Source: an uncultured Lachnospiraceae bacterium
GTDB lineage: Bacteria > Bacillota > Clostridia > Lachnospirales > Lachnospiraceae
Assembly (NCBI GenBank): GCA_900554925.1
Contig: USJG01000073.1
Span: 1-10,921, forward strand
DNA: 10,921 bases
Direction: 5' to 3'
Part shown: positions 1 through 6,443 of the stretch, piece after piece
How the letters are laid out: each line of letters opens with the position of its first letter
Numbering within the stretch: the first letter of the stretch is position 1
The notes under the pieces: generated by a model
What the model was told of the DNA's origin: nothing
The model's database searches: none
The model's input: the letters and a program-made list of their open reading frames with translations, nothing else
Program-made: the position numbers and the translations under genes

Positions 1-3
1 CCC

Positions 4-18
4 GCCCGGAGGGCTTTT
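4..18 (+). terminator. Possible rightward terminator remnant at the window edge
   Basis: GCCC (4-7), loop GGA, GGGC (11-14) is followed by TTTT (15-18), which has the form of a short intrinsic terminator for a rightward gene lying left of the window. The stem is only 4 bp as seen. An alternative is that CCC at 1-3 pairs with GGG at 11-13 as part of a longer stem that starts before base 1. The call is weak because the upstream half cannot be seen. Confidence 0.35.
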
Positions 19-20
19 GT

Positions 21-53
21 ATAACAGGAAAATCCGGAGGAATTTCCTGTTAT
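21..53. repeat. Long imperfect hairpin between terminators
   Basis: ATAACAGGAAA (21-31) is the exact reverse complement of TTTCCTGTTAT (43-53). After an A/A mismatch (32/42), TCC (33-35) pairs with GGA (39-41), leaving a 3-base loop. The stem is thus 11+3 bp. It has A runs downstream on the plus strand and ACAAAAG downstream on the minus strand, so it lacks a clean U-tract for either direction. It may be a 3'-end stabilising stem or part of a tandem terminator region. The function is inferred only from position. Confidence 0.55.
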
Positions 54-56
54 ATC

Positions 57-79
57 AAAAAAACCCGCTTTGCGGGTTT
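57..79 (-). terminator. Intrinsic terminator of the maltodextrin operon
   Basis: AAACCCGC (61-68) and GCGGGTTT (72-79) form a perfect 8-bp stem with a 3-base loop. Read on the minus strand, the hairpin runs into seven T residues (complement of 57-63, partly inside the stem). The stop codon of the amylase-family gene (80-82) directly abuts the stem, so this is the expected end of the leftward operon. Confidence 0.85.
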
Positions 80-1834
80 TCAGATCAAATAAACAAGATA
101 ACCATTTTCTTTCAGGTATCCCTGCACATATCCATCTTCCAGCAATACCTTATCCATATCAATAGCCTGTAGCTTTTTGTCCGAGCCTGCATTTATGATT
201 ACCGCAATTTCTCCTTCTTTATTTCCGCGGCAAAAGGCAAACAGTCCCTCCCCTATCATATGCCACATTGGCCGGTAATCCGCCGCCCCATCTGCATATG
301 TCCTGCGAATATAAATCAGCTCTTTGATAAATTCACAATACTTATCCTGACCCTTCCATTCCATCCCCCTGCGGTATTCCGGTTCCTTTATTCCCGTAAA
401 TCCCTGTTCATCTCCATAAAACAGACTTGGCACACCCGGCATCAGCATAAGGAGAATACATGCAAGTTTCCATCTTGCGCCATTTCCCTGGCAGATAGAA
501 AGGAAACGGGGGACGTCATGGCTGTCCAGGAGATTCAGCTGTCCGTTTACAATATTCGTAGGGTACCTCAGACGCATCTTCTCAAATTGATAAGCTGCCT
601 CTACTGCATTTGGAATATCTGTGCCCAAAAATTCTTTGCAGATCCTGCGAAAATCGTAATTCATAACAGAGTCAAAGGCATCTCCCCTTAACCAGGTTTC
701 GGCATTTTCCCATACTTCGCCAATCAGTACCGTATCGGGACTTTCTTTTTTTACTGCCGTCCTGAAATTCCTCCAAAAATTACGGTCAATTTCATTGGCA
801 ACATCCAGCCTCCACCCATCCACCTGAAATTCTTTTATCCAATAGACTCCCACATCTGCAAAATACGACTGAACTTCCTTTTCAGCAGTATTGAGCTTCG
901 GCATTTTTCTCTCATAAGCAAAGCAGGCATATCCCGGTATTTTTTCCGGATCCTCCGGCTTTATCACAGGAAATTCCAAATCATAAAACCATTTGCAGTA
1001 CCTTGAATCCTTTCCTTTTAAAACCACATCTTCAAAAGCAAAAAACCCCCAGCTGCAATGATTAAACACGCCATCAATAATAATTTTCATTCCTCGCTCA
1101 TGGAGTTTTGTTACCAGCTGCCGAAAATCTTCTTCTGTTCCCATTAAAGGGTCAACATGGTAATAGTCTAAAACATCATATTTGTGGTATTCTCCCCCTG
1201 CAAAAATCGGATTCAGATAAATACAGTTAAAGCCCATTCCCTGTATATAATCGAGATTTTCCATAATTCCTCTGATGGTTCCGCCAAGTCTTGTCCTGCA
1301 TATCTGACCATTCTCCAGACAGATCTCATCTTTGGTTTTCCGCAAGGTCCTTCTGCCGCTGGCAAAGCTGTCCGGAAAAATATTATAGACCACCGCCTTT
1401 TTAAACCATTCCGGAACATCCAGTATCTCTTCTCTTAAAATAAACGGATACTGGTAATACTCACTTCTTCCGTCTACAATTTCTCCTTCCACACAGGTAT
1501 CTGCCAGATGATCTGTAAAACGATCTGCGTAATAATAAATCCATTCCTGATCTTTTACCAGCTTAAAATAATAGCAGACCCTGTTATAGGGTGATTCAAC
1601 TTTTCCTTCGTAGTATTCATAATACTCATCCTCTGCACAGACATACATGGGAATTTCCCAAAACTCAACAGGAGACTTTTTGCAGACACGATCTGCGTAA
1701 TTTAAATAGCATCCTGACAAATCTCCTTTTTTAACCCGGATGCGGATCGTCAGCTTATACTCAGCCTCTGCAAAAGCATACTGGGACAGGGGAATATGTA
1801 AAACTGCCCTGCGGTCGATTCTTTCTTCTGTCAT
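80..1834 (-). CDS. Neopullulanase / cyclomaltodextrinase-type alpha-glucan hydrolase (GH13_20)
   Basis: A 584-residue cytoplasmic enzyme with no signal peptide, expected to hydrolyse alpha-1,4 (and possibly alpha-1,6) bonds of imported maltodextrins, cyclodextrins or pullulan fragments. Residues about 1-135 look like the N-terminal CBM34-type domain that helps these enzymes dimerise. The (beta/alpha)8 barrel follows. Conserved regions are visible in order: DGVFNH (254-259), the subfamily-typical MPKLN (311-315), GWRLDVANE (340-348) with nucleophile D344, GEVW with acid/base E373, and LLDSHD (435-440) with D440. MPKLN together with VANE points to subfamily GH13_20 rather than a plain alpha-amylase. 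All catalytic residues are present. The ATG overlaps the stop of the malG-type gene (ATGA) and has an AGGAGGAG site upstream, so translation is probably coupled. Exact substrate preference cannot be read from sequence. Confidence 0.93.
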   Translation of the reverse strand: MTEERIDRRAVLHIPLSQYAFAEAEYKLTIRIRVKKGDLSGCYLNYADRVCKKSPVEFWEIPMYVCAEDEYYEYYEGKVESPYNRVCYYFKLVKDQEWIYYYADRFTDHLADTCVEGEIVDGRSEYYQYPFILREEILDVPEWFKKAVVYNIFPDSFASGRRTLRKTKDEICLENGQICRTRLGGTIRGIMENLDYIQGMGFNCIYLNPIFAGGEYHKYDVLDYYHVDPLMGTEEDFRQLVTKLHERGMKIIIDGVFNHCSWGFFAFEDVVLKGKDSRYCKWFYDLEFPVIKPEDPEKIPGYACFAYERKMPKLNTAEKEVQSYFADVGVYWIKEFQVDGWRLDVANEIDRNFWRNFRTAVKKESPDTVLIGEVWENAETWLRGDAFDSVMNYDFRRICKEFLGTDIPNAVEAAYQFEKMRLRYPTNIVNGQLNLLDSHDVPRFLSICQGNGARWKLACILLMLMPGVPSLFYGDEQGFTGIKEPEYRRGMEWKGQDKYCEFIKELIYIRRTYADGAADYRPMWHMIGEGLFAFCRGNKEGEIAVIINAGSDKKLQAIDMDKVLLEDGYVQGYLKENGYLVYLI

Positions 1835-2676
1835 CCCTTTACTCCTCCTGCTGTAAGTCCCGAAACCATATACTTTTGTATGCAGAAAAATACAATTAAT
1901 ATGGGAACCGAAACTAAAATTGCTGCTGCTGAAAATAATGGCCAGCTTCTGCTGTAATCCCCTGACTGAAGCTGATAAAGTCCGGCTGCCAGCGTATAAC
2001 TGCTTTCGTTCATCATAAATGTAGTAGAGAACAGATATTCATTCCACACAAAGATCAGTACCATTACCGCTGTCACGATAATTGCAGGTCTGGCTAAAGG
2101 CAAAACTACTTTTAAGAGGATCTGCCTGCCATTGGCCCCATCTATCTGTGCTGCTTCTTCAATTTCTACCGGTATGGTGTCAAAATAACCTTTCATATTC
2201 CATATGCTGAATATACACATACTGCCTGCGTATACAACGATCAGCCCCACATAGGAATTTAACAGGTGAAAAGTTTTAAACAGGCGAAATATGGCAAACA
2301 TTGACAGAATCTGAGGAAATGCATTCAATATTAAAAGCACTTGAAGGACACCTCTCCGGCCTTTAAACCGATACCTGGAAAATGCATATGCAGATGTAAC
2401 CGCTGTTCCCATTGCGGCCACCATTGTTCCAACACTTAAAACAGCAGAATTTTTCAGCCACAATAAAAAAGGTTCTTCAAACAGGATCGCAGAATAATTT
2501 TTCATTGTCGGCTCCCTGGGCCAGAGAGAAAGCCCCGATCCAAGTGCTGCACTTCCGCTGCTGAAAGACAATGAAAAGGCGTACAGGATCGGAACCAGCG
2601 TAATCGTGCAGAGCATAATAAACAAAACATTCAGTACAGAAAGTCCTGCCACATATCTTACTTTCTTTGTATTCAT
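1831..2676 (-). CDS. malG: Maltodextrin-type ABC transporter permease, MalG family
   Basis: This 281-residue polytopic membrane protein is the second permease of a carbohydrate (CUT1) importer. A first hydrophobic segment (about 12-35) is followed by an extracytoplasmic loop and five more segments. The cytoplasmic EAA loop that docks the ATPase is clear: EEAAQIDGA (173-181) with G180 and LP at 192-193. The C-terminus VSGLTAGGVKG is characteristic of MalG-type subunits. The start ATG overlaps the TGA of the malF-type gene, with AAGGAGG just upstream inside that gene. Its own stop overlaps the next start in the same way. Function follows from family and from the neighbouring GH13_20 enzyme. Maltodextrin as the substrate is an inference. 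Confidence 0.9.
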   Translation of the reverse strand: MNTKKVRYVAGLSVLNVLFIMLCTITLVPILYAFSLSFSSGSAALGSGLSLWPREPTMKNYSAILFEEPFLLWLKNSAVLSVGTMVAAMGTAVTSAYAFSRYRFKGRRGVLQVLLILNAFPQILSMFAIFRLFKTFHLLNSYVGLIVVYAGSMCIFSIWNMKGYFDTIPVEIEEAAQIDGANGRQILLKVVLPLARPAIIVTAVMVLIFVWNEYLFSTTFMMNESSYTLAAGLYQLQSGDYSRSWPLFSAAAILVSVPILIVFFCIQKYMVSGLTAGGVKG

Positions 2677-3560
2677 GCTTCCTCCTTAATTTCCCGATTA
2701 GTCAACAGCGAAAAAAGAATAATAAAACCAAAAATAACAATTGAAACTGCTGAGGATAATCCATAATTGTTTGATACAAAAGCATTTTGGTGTGCATAAG
2801 TTATGATTGTCTGCAAGGTGGCACCTGACAGGGCTCCCTTTTGCATGGTCAGCAGATATATGATGTCAAATTGCTTAAATGTTGTAAAAGTTGTCATGAT
2901 CACAGAGGGAAGCAAAATTGGTCTGATGGCCGGAACTGTAATATACCAGCTTGTTTTCCAGAAACCAGCTCCATCCAGCTTCGCGCTTTCATAATAGCTT
3001 CTGTCCACGCTCTGCAGAGCGCCATCCATCATCATGATCATAAAGGGCAGTGCCATCCAGAGATTTAAAACCATGCAGGAAATAAATGCCGGAACATTTT
3101 CCGAAAGAAAATTTATCTTGCCAAAACCAAGGGTTGCCAACAGTTTATTCAAATAACCAAATTCCGTATTGAACATCCCCACTCTCCACAATAAAATGGA
3201 TACATATGCTGGCATAGCCCAGGGAAACATCAGCAATGTTTTATAGATTCTGGCCAGCTTAAGGCCCCTGGCATTCAGCCCAAGAGCAATAAAAAATGCT
3301 GCTGCCACCTGTATTACCATATTTAACACTGTCCAGATAATTGTTGTTACAAGCGCGCTTAAAAATCCTGAATCTACCTTAAGAAGCGCACGTTCAAAGT
3401 TGTGCAGCCCTATCAAATGATAATCATTCCAGTGATATATGTTCATGTTTGTCAGAGATATGTATCCTGTATACAGAATAGGGAATACTACGATCACTCC
3501 AATAAGAAGCAGCGCAGGAAAACTGTACAGCCATGGCAGAAATTTGTGTTTATTCTTCAT
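2673..3560 (-). CDS. malF: Maltodextrin-type ABC transporter permease, MalF family
   Basis: This 295-residue inner-membrane protein has six predicted hydrophobic segments, the first at about 8-32. The cytoplasmic EAA loop reads YYESAKLDGA (189-198), with A replaced by S at the middle position, G197 kept and VP at 209-210. It lacks the long periplasmic P2 loop of E. coli MalF, as usual for Gram-positive homologues. I place the start at the ATG at 3558-3560. A further in-frame ATG 15 bases upstream (3573-3575) is possible, but the GGGAGGG ribosome site (3567-3573) would then overlap and follow that codon, whereas it sits six bases before the chosen one. It pairs with the MalG-type subunit encoded next (4-base overlap) to form the translocation channel. 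No ATPase gene is nearby. Confidence 0.9.
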   Translation of the reverse strand: MKNKHKFLPWLYSFPALLLIGVIVVFPILYTGYISLTNMNIYHWNDYHLIGLHNFERALLKVDSGFLSALVTTIIWTVLNMVIQVAAAFFIALGLNARGLKLARIYKTLLMFPWAMPAYVSILLWRVGMFNTEFGYLNKLLATLGFGKINFLSENVPAFISCMVLNLWMALPFMIMMMDGALQSVDRSYYESAKLDGAGFWKTSWYITVPAIRPILLPSVIMTTFTTFKQFDIIYLLTMQKGALSGATLQTIITYAHQNAFVSNNYGLSSAVSIVIFGFIILFSLLTNREIKEEA

Positions 3561-3586
3561 ATTGTTCCCTCCCATTTTTAAGAAAA

Positions 3587-3622
3587 CAGGCTGCGGAGCA
3601 CATCATCTGCTGCCGCAGCCTG
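3587..3622 (-). promoter_or_regulatory. Intercistronic stem-loop between malE-type and malF-type genes
   Basis: CAGGCTGCGG (3587-3596) is the exact reverse complement of CCGCAGCCTG (3613-3622), and inside it GCA (3598-3600) can pair with TGC (3608-3610), leaving a 7-base loop. On the minus strand the hairpin begins 11 bases after the binding-protein stop codon and is followed by TTTTCTT. This is the structure of a leaky terminator or mRNA-stabilising stem, known in other binding-protein-dependent transport operons to keep the binding protein in excess over the membrane subunits. The role here is inferred from position and shape. Confidence 0.75.
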
Positions 3623-3633
3623 CCTGCCACTAC

Positions 3634-4926
3634 TTATTGCATATCTGCAATAGCAGTTTCTGCTTCTTTCTGATACTGTTCTGCTGCCGAGTCCAAATCT
3701 TCACCGGATTTGTTTACTGCCGCCAGAAGTGATTCTGTTGGTCCCCACATAACGCTCATTTCAGGAATATTAGGCATAGGCTGTGCCGTTTCTGCCGTTC
3801 TTCTCATAGCCGCGATCATTTCATCATTTGCTACTGCTTCCGCTTCATAAGACTTCTGATTTGCCGGCGCACAGCTTGCTTCCTGCGCCAGCGCAACGCC
3901 AACCTCAGGAGTTGCCAATGCAGTAAGCACTTTGCCTACAGCCTCCTTCTTTGCCTGGGCAGCATGCTTCATAACACCAACTCCCTGAACACCAGAATAA
4001 GGTGCCATTGCATTTCCGTTTGGCAGTGTGAAATCAGCCAGCGATTTAATTCCCAGATTAATTCCTGCTTCTTTAATTCCGGATACCAGCCATGGTCCGC
4101 CCATAATTGCCGCTGCCTTTCCTTCATTGAACAGTGTTGTTACTGTATTGTAATCTCCATCTGCCTCAAGATCTGCAAACTTTTTATTATAACTGATTGC
4201 TTCTTTGGTCCCCTCAGTATCCAGCCCTGGAATTGCTTCCTTATCAATAATATATCCACCAAATCCATTAATAAAAGGAGCTACGTTATATGCAGTAGAA
4301 TGCTGATTTACCAGCGCATATGTACCTGCCTCCACATCTGTATTTTCCTGCATATAAGCATACAGCTCTTCTGTTGTAGAAGGCACTTCACCCTTCCACA
4401 AATCCTTATTATACATGAAAAGCAGTGTTTCAAAATAAATTGGAAGCATATATTGTTCCTCTTTATAAGTTCCGGCTTCCTTTGTCATGGGAAGCATATC
4501 TTCGTACACACTCTCATCAATCACATCTGTAATCGGTGAAAGCACACCCATTTCTACGAAGGTTCCCAGAGAATCATGAGCATACATATAAAGGTCCGGA
4601 CCACTTGTTTCATCATTTCCGTACAACTTTATCTGATCTGTCAGACCGCTTTTCTTTTCAAATTTTACTGTAATATTATCAGCGCCTAACGCTCCGTTTA
4701 CCTGGTCCTCGATGACACCCATGATTGCCTCGTCTCCATCATGCCAGATACTGATTTCAACTGCCTCGGCAGGGGCTTCTTCTGAAGAAGTCTCCTCCTG
4801 GGAAATTTCTGAGGCACTGTCGTTTGCACTGTCTGTGCTGCCTTGATTTACTGTTTCTGTTCCGCATCCGGCAAATGATAATACCGTCATTGCCGCACAA
4901 AGAACCATAGCTATTTTTCTTTTCAT
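3634..4926 (-). CDS. malE: Carbohydrate ABC transporter substrate-binding lipoprotein, maltodextrin-binding type
   Basis: A 430-residue secreted lipoprotein that captures the sugar outside the membrane and delivers it to the MalFG-type permease. The N-terminus MKRK plus a hydrophobic stretch and FAGC is a lipoprotein signal, with C21 the lipidated cysteine. Residues about 28-56 form a Ser/Glu/Asp-rich tether. The mature part starts VEISIWHDGDE (56-66) and shows solute-binding family 1 features: LPIYFETLLFMYNKDLW (161-177), NGFGGYI (220-226), a GGPWLVSGI segment (276-284) and a C-terminal PNIPEM...WGPTESLLAAV region like that of maltose-binding proteins. I start at 4926 because AAAGGAGGA (4933-4941) lies at proper distance. 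An in-frame ATG 30 bases upstream would put extra charged residues before the signal peptide. First gene of the operon. Maltodextrin specificity is inferred from the GH13_20 neighbour. Confidence 0.9.
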   Translation of the reverse strand: MKRKIAMVLCAAMTVLSFAGCGTETVNQGSTDSANDSASEISQEETSSEEAPAEAVEISIWHDGDEAIMGVIEDQVNGALGADNITVKFEKKSGLTDQIKLYGNDETSGPDLYMYAHDSLGTFVEMGVLSPITDVIDESVYEDMLPMTKEAGTYKEEQYMLPIYFETLLFMYNKDLWKGEVPSTTEELYAYMQENTDVEAGTYALVNQHSTAYNVAPFINGFGGYIIDKEAIPGLDTEGTKEAISYNKKFADLEADGDYNTVTTLFNEGKAAAIMGGPWLVSGIKEAGINLGIKSLADFTLPNGNAMAPYSGVQGVGVMKHAAQAKKEAVGKVLTALATPEVGVALAQEASCAPANQKSYEAEAVANDEMIAAMRRTAETAQPMPNIPEMSVMWGPTESLLAAVNKSGEDLDSAAEQYQKEAETAIADMQ

Positions 4927-4932
4927 TCTGTA

Positions 4933-4941
4933 TCCTCCTTT
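4933..4941 (-). promoter_or_regulatory. Ribosome binding site that decides the malE-type start
   Basis: AAAGGAGGA on the minus strand is a near-perfect anti-16S match six bases before the ATG at 4924-4926. It lies inside the reading frame if the upstream ATG (4954-4956) were used, which argues for the internal start and for an intact lipoprotein signal. Confidence 0.85.
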
Positions 4942-4996
4942 CTGGACAAAACTCACAATTTTTCTTTCATCAGATATATATCAGATATTTAAGTAA

Positions 4997-5025
4997 TTTT
5001 TACCATACGAAGCCAGCAGGTTCAA
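4997..5025 (-). promoter_or_regulatory. Candidate promoter of the maltodextrin operon
   Basis: On the minus strand TTGAAC (5020-5025) and TAAAAA (4997-5002) are separated by 17 bases, and the -10 is preceded by TGG, an extended -10 element. Transcription would begin near 4990, giving an untranslated leader of about 65 bases. A weaker alternative is TTTACT (5058-5063) with TATACA (5033-5038) at 19-base spacing. It would place the operator-like site at 5058-5071 over the -35. Both are by-eye consensus matches. Confidence 0.45.
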
Positions 5026-5057
5026 GGAATCCTGTATACTTTGCTCAATAAAAAATG

Positions 5058-5071
5058 AGTAAACGTTTTCT
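5058..5071. promoter_or_regulatory. cre / LacI-family operator-like site
   Basis: AGTAAACGTTTTCT matches the CcpA cre consensus TGNAARCGYWWWCA at 12 of 14 positions, with only the outermost base at each end off. Its AAACGTTT core is also the kind of palindrome bound by MalR-type LacI-family regulators, so the sequence cannot separate global catabolite control from a local sugar-responsive repressor. It lies upstream of the candidate operon promoter at 4997-5025, or over the -35 of the alternative promoter. No regulator gene is in the window. Confidence 0.55.
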
Positions 5072-5104
5072 CTCTCGCCTGTTTTCAGGAAACAAAAAAA
5101 CCCA

Positions 5105-5133
5105 TAGACGCAGCCTTGTCCCTGGTGTAAAAT
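5105..5133 (+). promoter_or_regulatory. Candidate promoter of the acetyltransferase-pncB operon
   Basis: TAGACG (5105-5110) and TAAAAT (5128-5133) are spaced by 17 bases. The -10 matches TATAAT at five of six positions, the -35 matches TTGACA at four. Transcription would start near 5140. That fits translation from the ATG at 5184 better than from the ATG at 5151, which would leave almost no leader. By-eye match only. Confidence 0.4.
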
Positions 5134-5183
5134 AGACAGGAAGACAGGCGATGTTTTTCATCTGCCTTAGAAAGGCGCAAACT

Positions 5184-6431
5184 ATGAAAGACAAGAAAGA
5201 AGAACCTATTTACCTTGAAGTCAACGGCGATTTTCGAATGAGAGAACTGGACAAAAGCGATCTGGAACAGTTCAACGCTCTTCTTCAATATGCGTTTCAG
5301 GTAACTTCCTATGATCTGTTTCAGACTGGCTGGAAGCAGGATGAAATCAAATATGCCAAAAGACCTATTCTGGAAGAAGCATATGTGCTTGGATGGTTTT
5401 ATAAAGAAAAGCTGGCCTCCATGATCGTAGTCTATTCCATGAAGGTAAATATTCATGATGAGCTTATGGATATGGGAGGCATTACCGGCGTTGCCACCTA
5501 TCCCGAATATACCGGAAGAGGCCTGATCCACTCCCTGATGAAGCATGCCCTTAATTATATACATGAACAGGAAATGACCATTTCCTTTCTTTATCCCTAC
5601 TCCATTCCTTTTTACAGAAAGATGGGTTGGGAGATCGTTTCGGATAAACTGACCTTTACAGTAAAAGATACTCAGCTTCCCAAAGCAAGACCGGTAAAGG
5701 GAATGGTAGAGCGTGTCAGCCTGGATTCTGAAGATTATCACAATGTACACTCTTATTTCGCTCTGCAGCGTCATGGCTGCCTGATCCGGGATGATTTATC
5801 CTGGGAAGAATACTGGCGCTGGGATAATGATGATATGGTGGCTGCTGTATATTACAATAAGGAGCACAAGCCCCTTGGCTACGTTGTGTACTATATTGCC
5901 AATGATATTTTTCATATAAAGGAAATGGTATATTTAAATATTGAAGCCAATTATGGGCTCTGGAACTATATCAGCGCACATTTTTCCATGGTAGATCAGG
6001 TTCAGGGGGACAATTATTCCGGCGAACCTATGGCATATCTCTTTGAAGACAGCGAGATTACGGAAACCATTTCTCCTTATATTATGGCCAGAATCGTAAA
6101 TGTACGGGATTTTCTGGAGTATTACCCCTATCAGGTACAGCCTGAGGATTTTAAAATTCATTTTAAGGTACATGATGAGATGGCTCGCTGGAATGAAGGG
6201 GACTACATGGTTTCATGGCATGATGGGGAAACCAGCTGCGAACAGGTGGAAGACAATCAGTCTATCAATGTAGTTGAGCTTGATATAGGTACTCTTACCG
6301 CTATGATGATGGGATATAAACGTCCCTCCTATCTCTATGATCATGAGAAGATTAAGACGGAATATTATATGCTTACCTGGCTGGAGCGATTGATTCCCGT
6401 TGAAAAACCTTATTTTTCTGATTATTTTTAA
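5184..6431 (+). CDS. eis: Eis-type GNAT N-acetyltransferase
   Basis: A 415-residue cytoplasmic acetyl-CoA-dependent transferase of the Eis family, which acetylates amines such as aminoglycosides or lysine side chains; the native substrate is unknown. The N-terminal GNAT domain shows the acetyl-CoA binding motif V103-ATYPEYTGRGLIHSLM (103-119). FYRKMGWE (143-150) provides Y144 at the position of the catalytic Tyr of mycobacterial Eis. A second GNAT-like region and a C-terminal SCP2-like domain (from about residue 300) follow. The protein ends in YFSDYF: a terminal Phe whose carboxylate acts as base in Eis. Length is close to Eis (about 400). I use ATG 5184 (GAAAGG eight bases upstream). ATG 5151, 11 codons earlier, is an alternative. 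First gene of an operon with pncB (12-base gap). Confidence 0.85.
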   Translation: MKDKKEEPIYLEVNGDFRMRELDKSDLEQFNALLQYAFQVTSYDLFQTGWKQDEIKYAKRPILEEAYVLGWFYKEKLASMIVVYSMKVNIHDELMDMGGITGVATYPEYTGRGLIHSLMKHALNYIHEQEMTISFLYPYSIPFYRKMGWEIVSDKLTFTVKDTQLPKARPVKGMVERVSLDSEDYHNVHSYFALQRHGCLIRDDLSWEEYWRWDNDDMVAAVYYNKEHKPLGYVVYYIANDIFHIKEMVYLNIEANYGLWNYISAHFSMVDQVQGDNYSGEPMAYLFEDSEITETISPYIMARIVNVRDFLEYYPYQVQPEDFKIHFKVHDEMARWNEGDYMVSWHDGETSCEQVEDNQSINVVELDIGTLTAMMMGYKRPSYLYDHEKIKTEYYMLTWLERLIPVEKPYFSDYF

Positions 6432-6443
6432 AAGGAGAATTTT

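Noticed and set aside
3964..4539. A 191-codon plus-strand frame within the binding-protein gene
   Set aside because: It is rich in Cys, His and Ile in a way typical of antisense translation and overlaps a convincing lipoprotein gene throughout.
5078..5099. CCTG-TTTT-CAGG followed by an A-run as a possible terminator
   Set aside because: The stem is only 4 bp. A U-tract would need to follow on the transcribed strand: on plus it is an A-run, and on minus the T-run comes before the stem.
4927..5183. Riboswitch or T-box in the divergent intergenic region
   Set aside because: I see no long structured leader, specifier-type stem or T-box-like conserved sequence, and the leaders implied by the candidate promoters are too short for a known aptamer.
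5085..5774. A 229-codon open frame on the minus strand opposite the acetyltransferase gene
   Set aside because: It lies antisense to a well-supported gene with conserved motifs, its translation has no recognisable domain, and it has no good ribosome site. It is a shadow frame.
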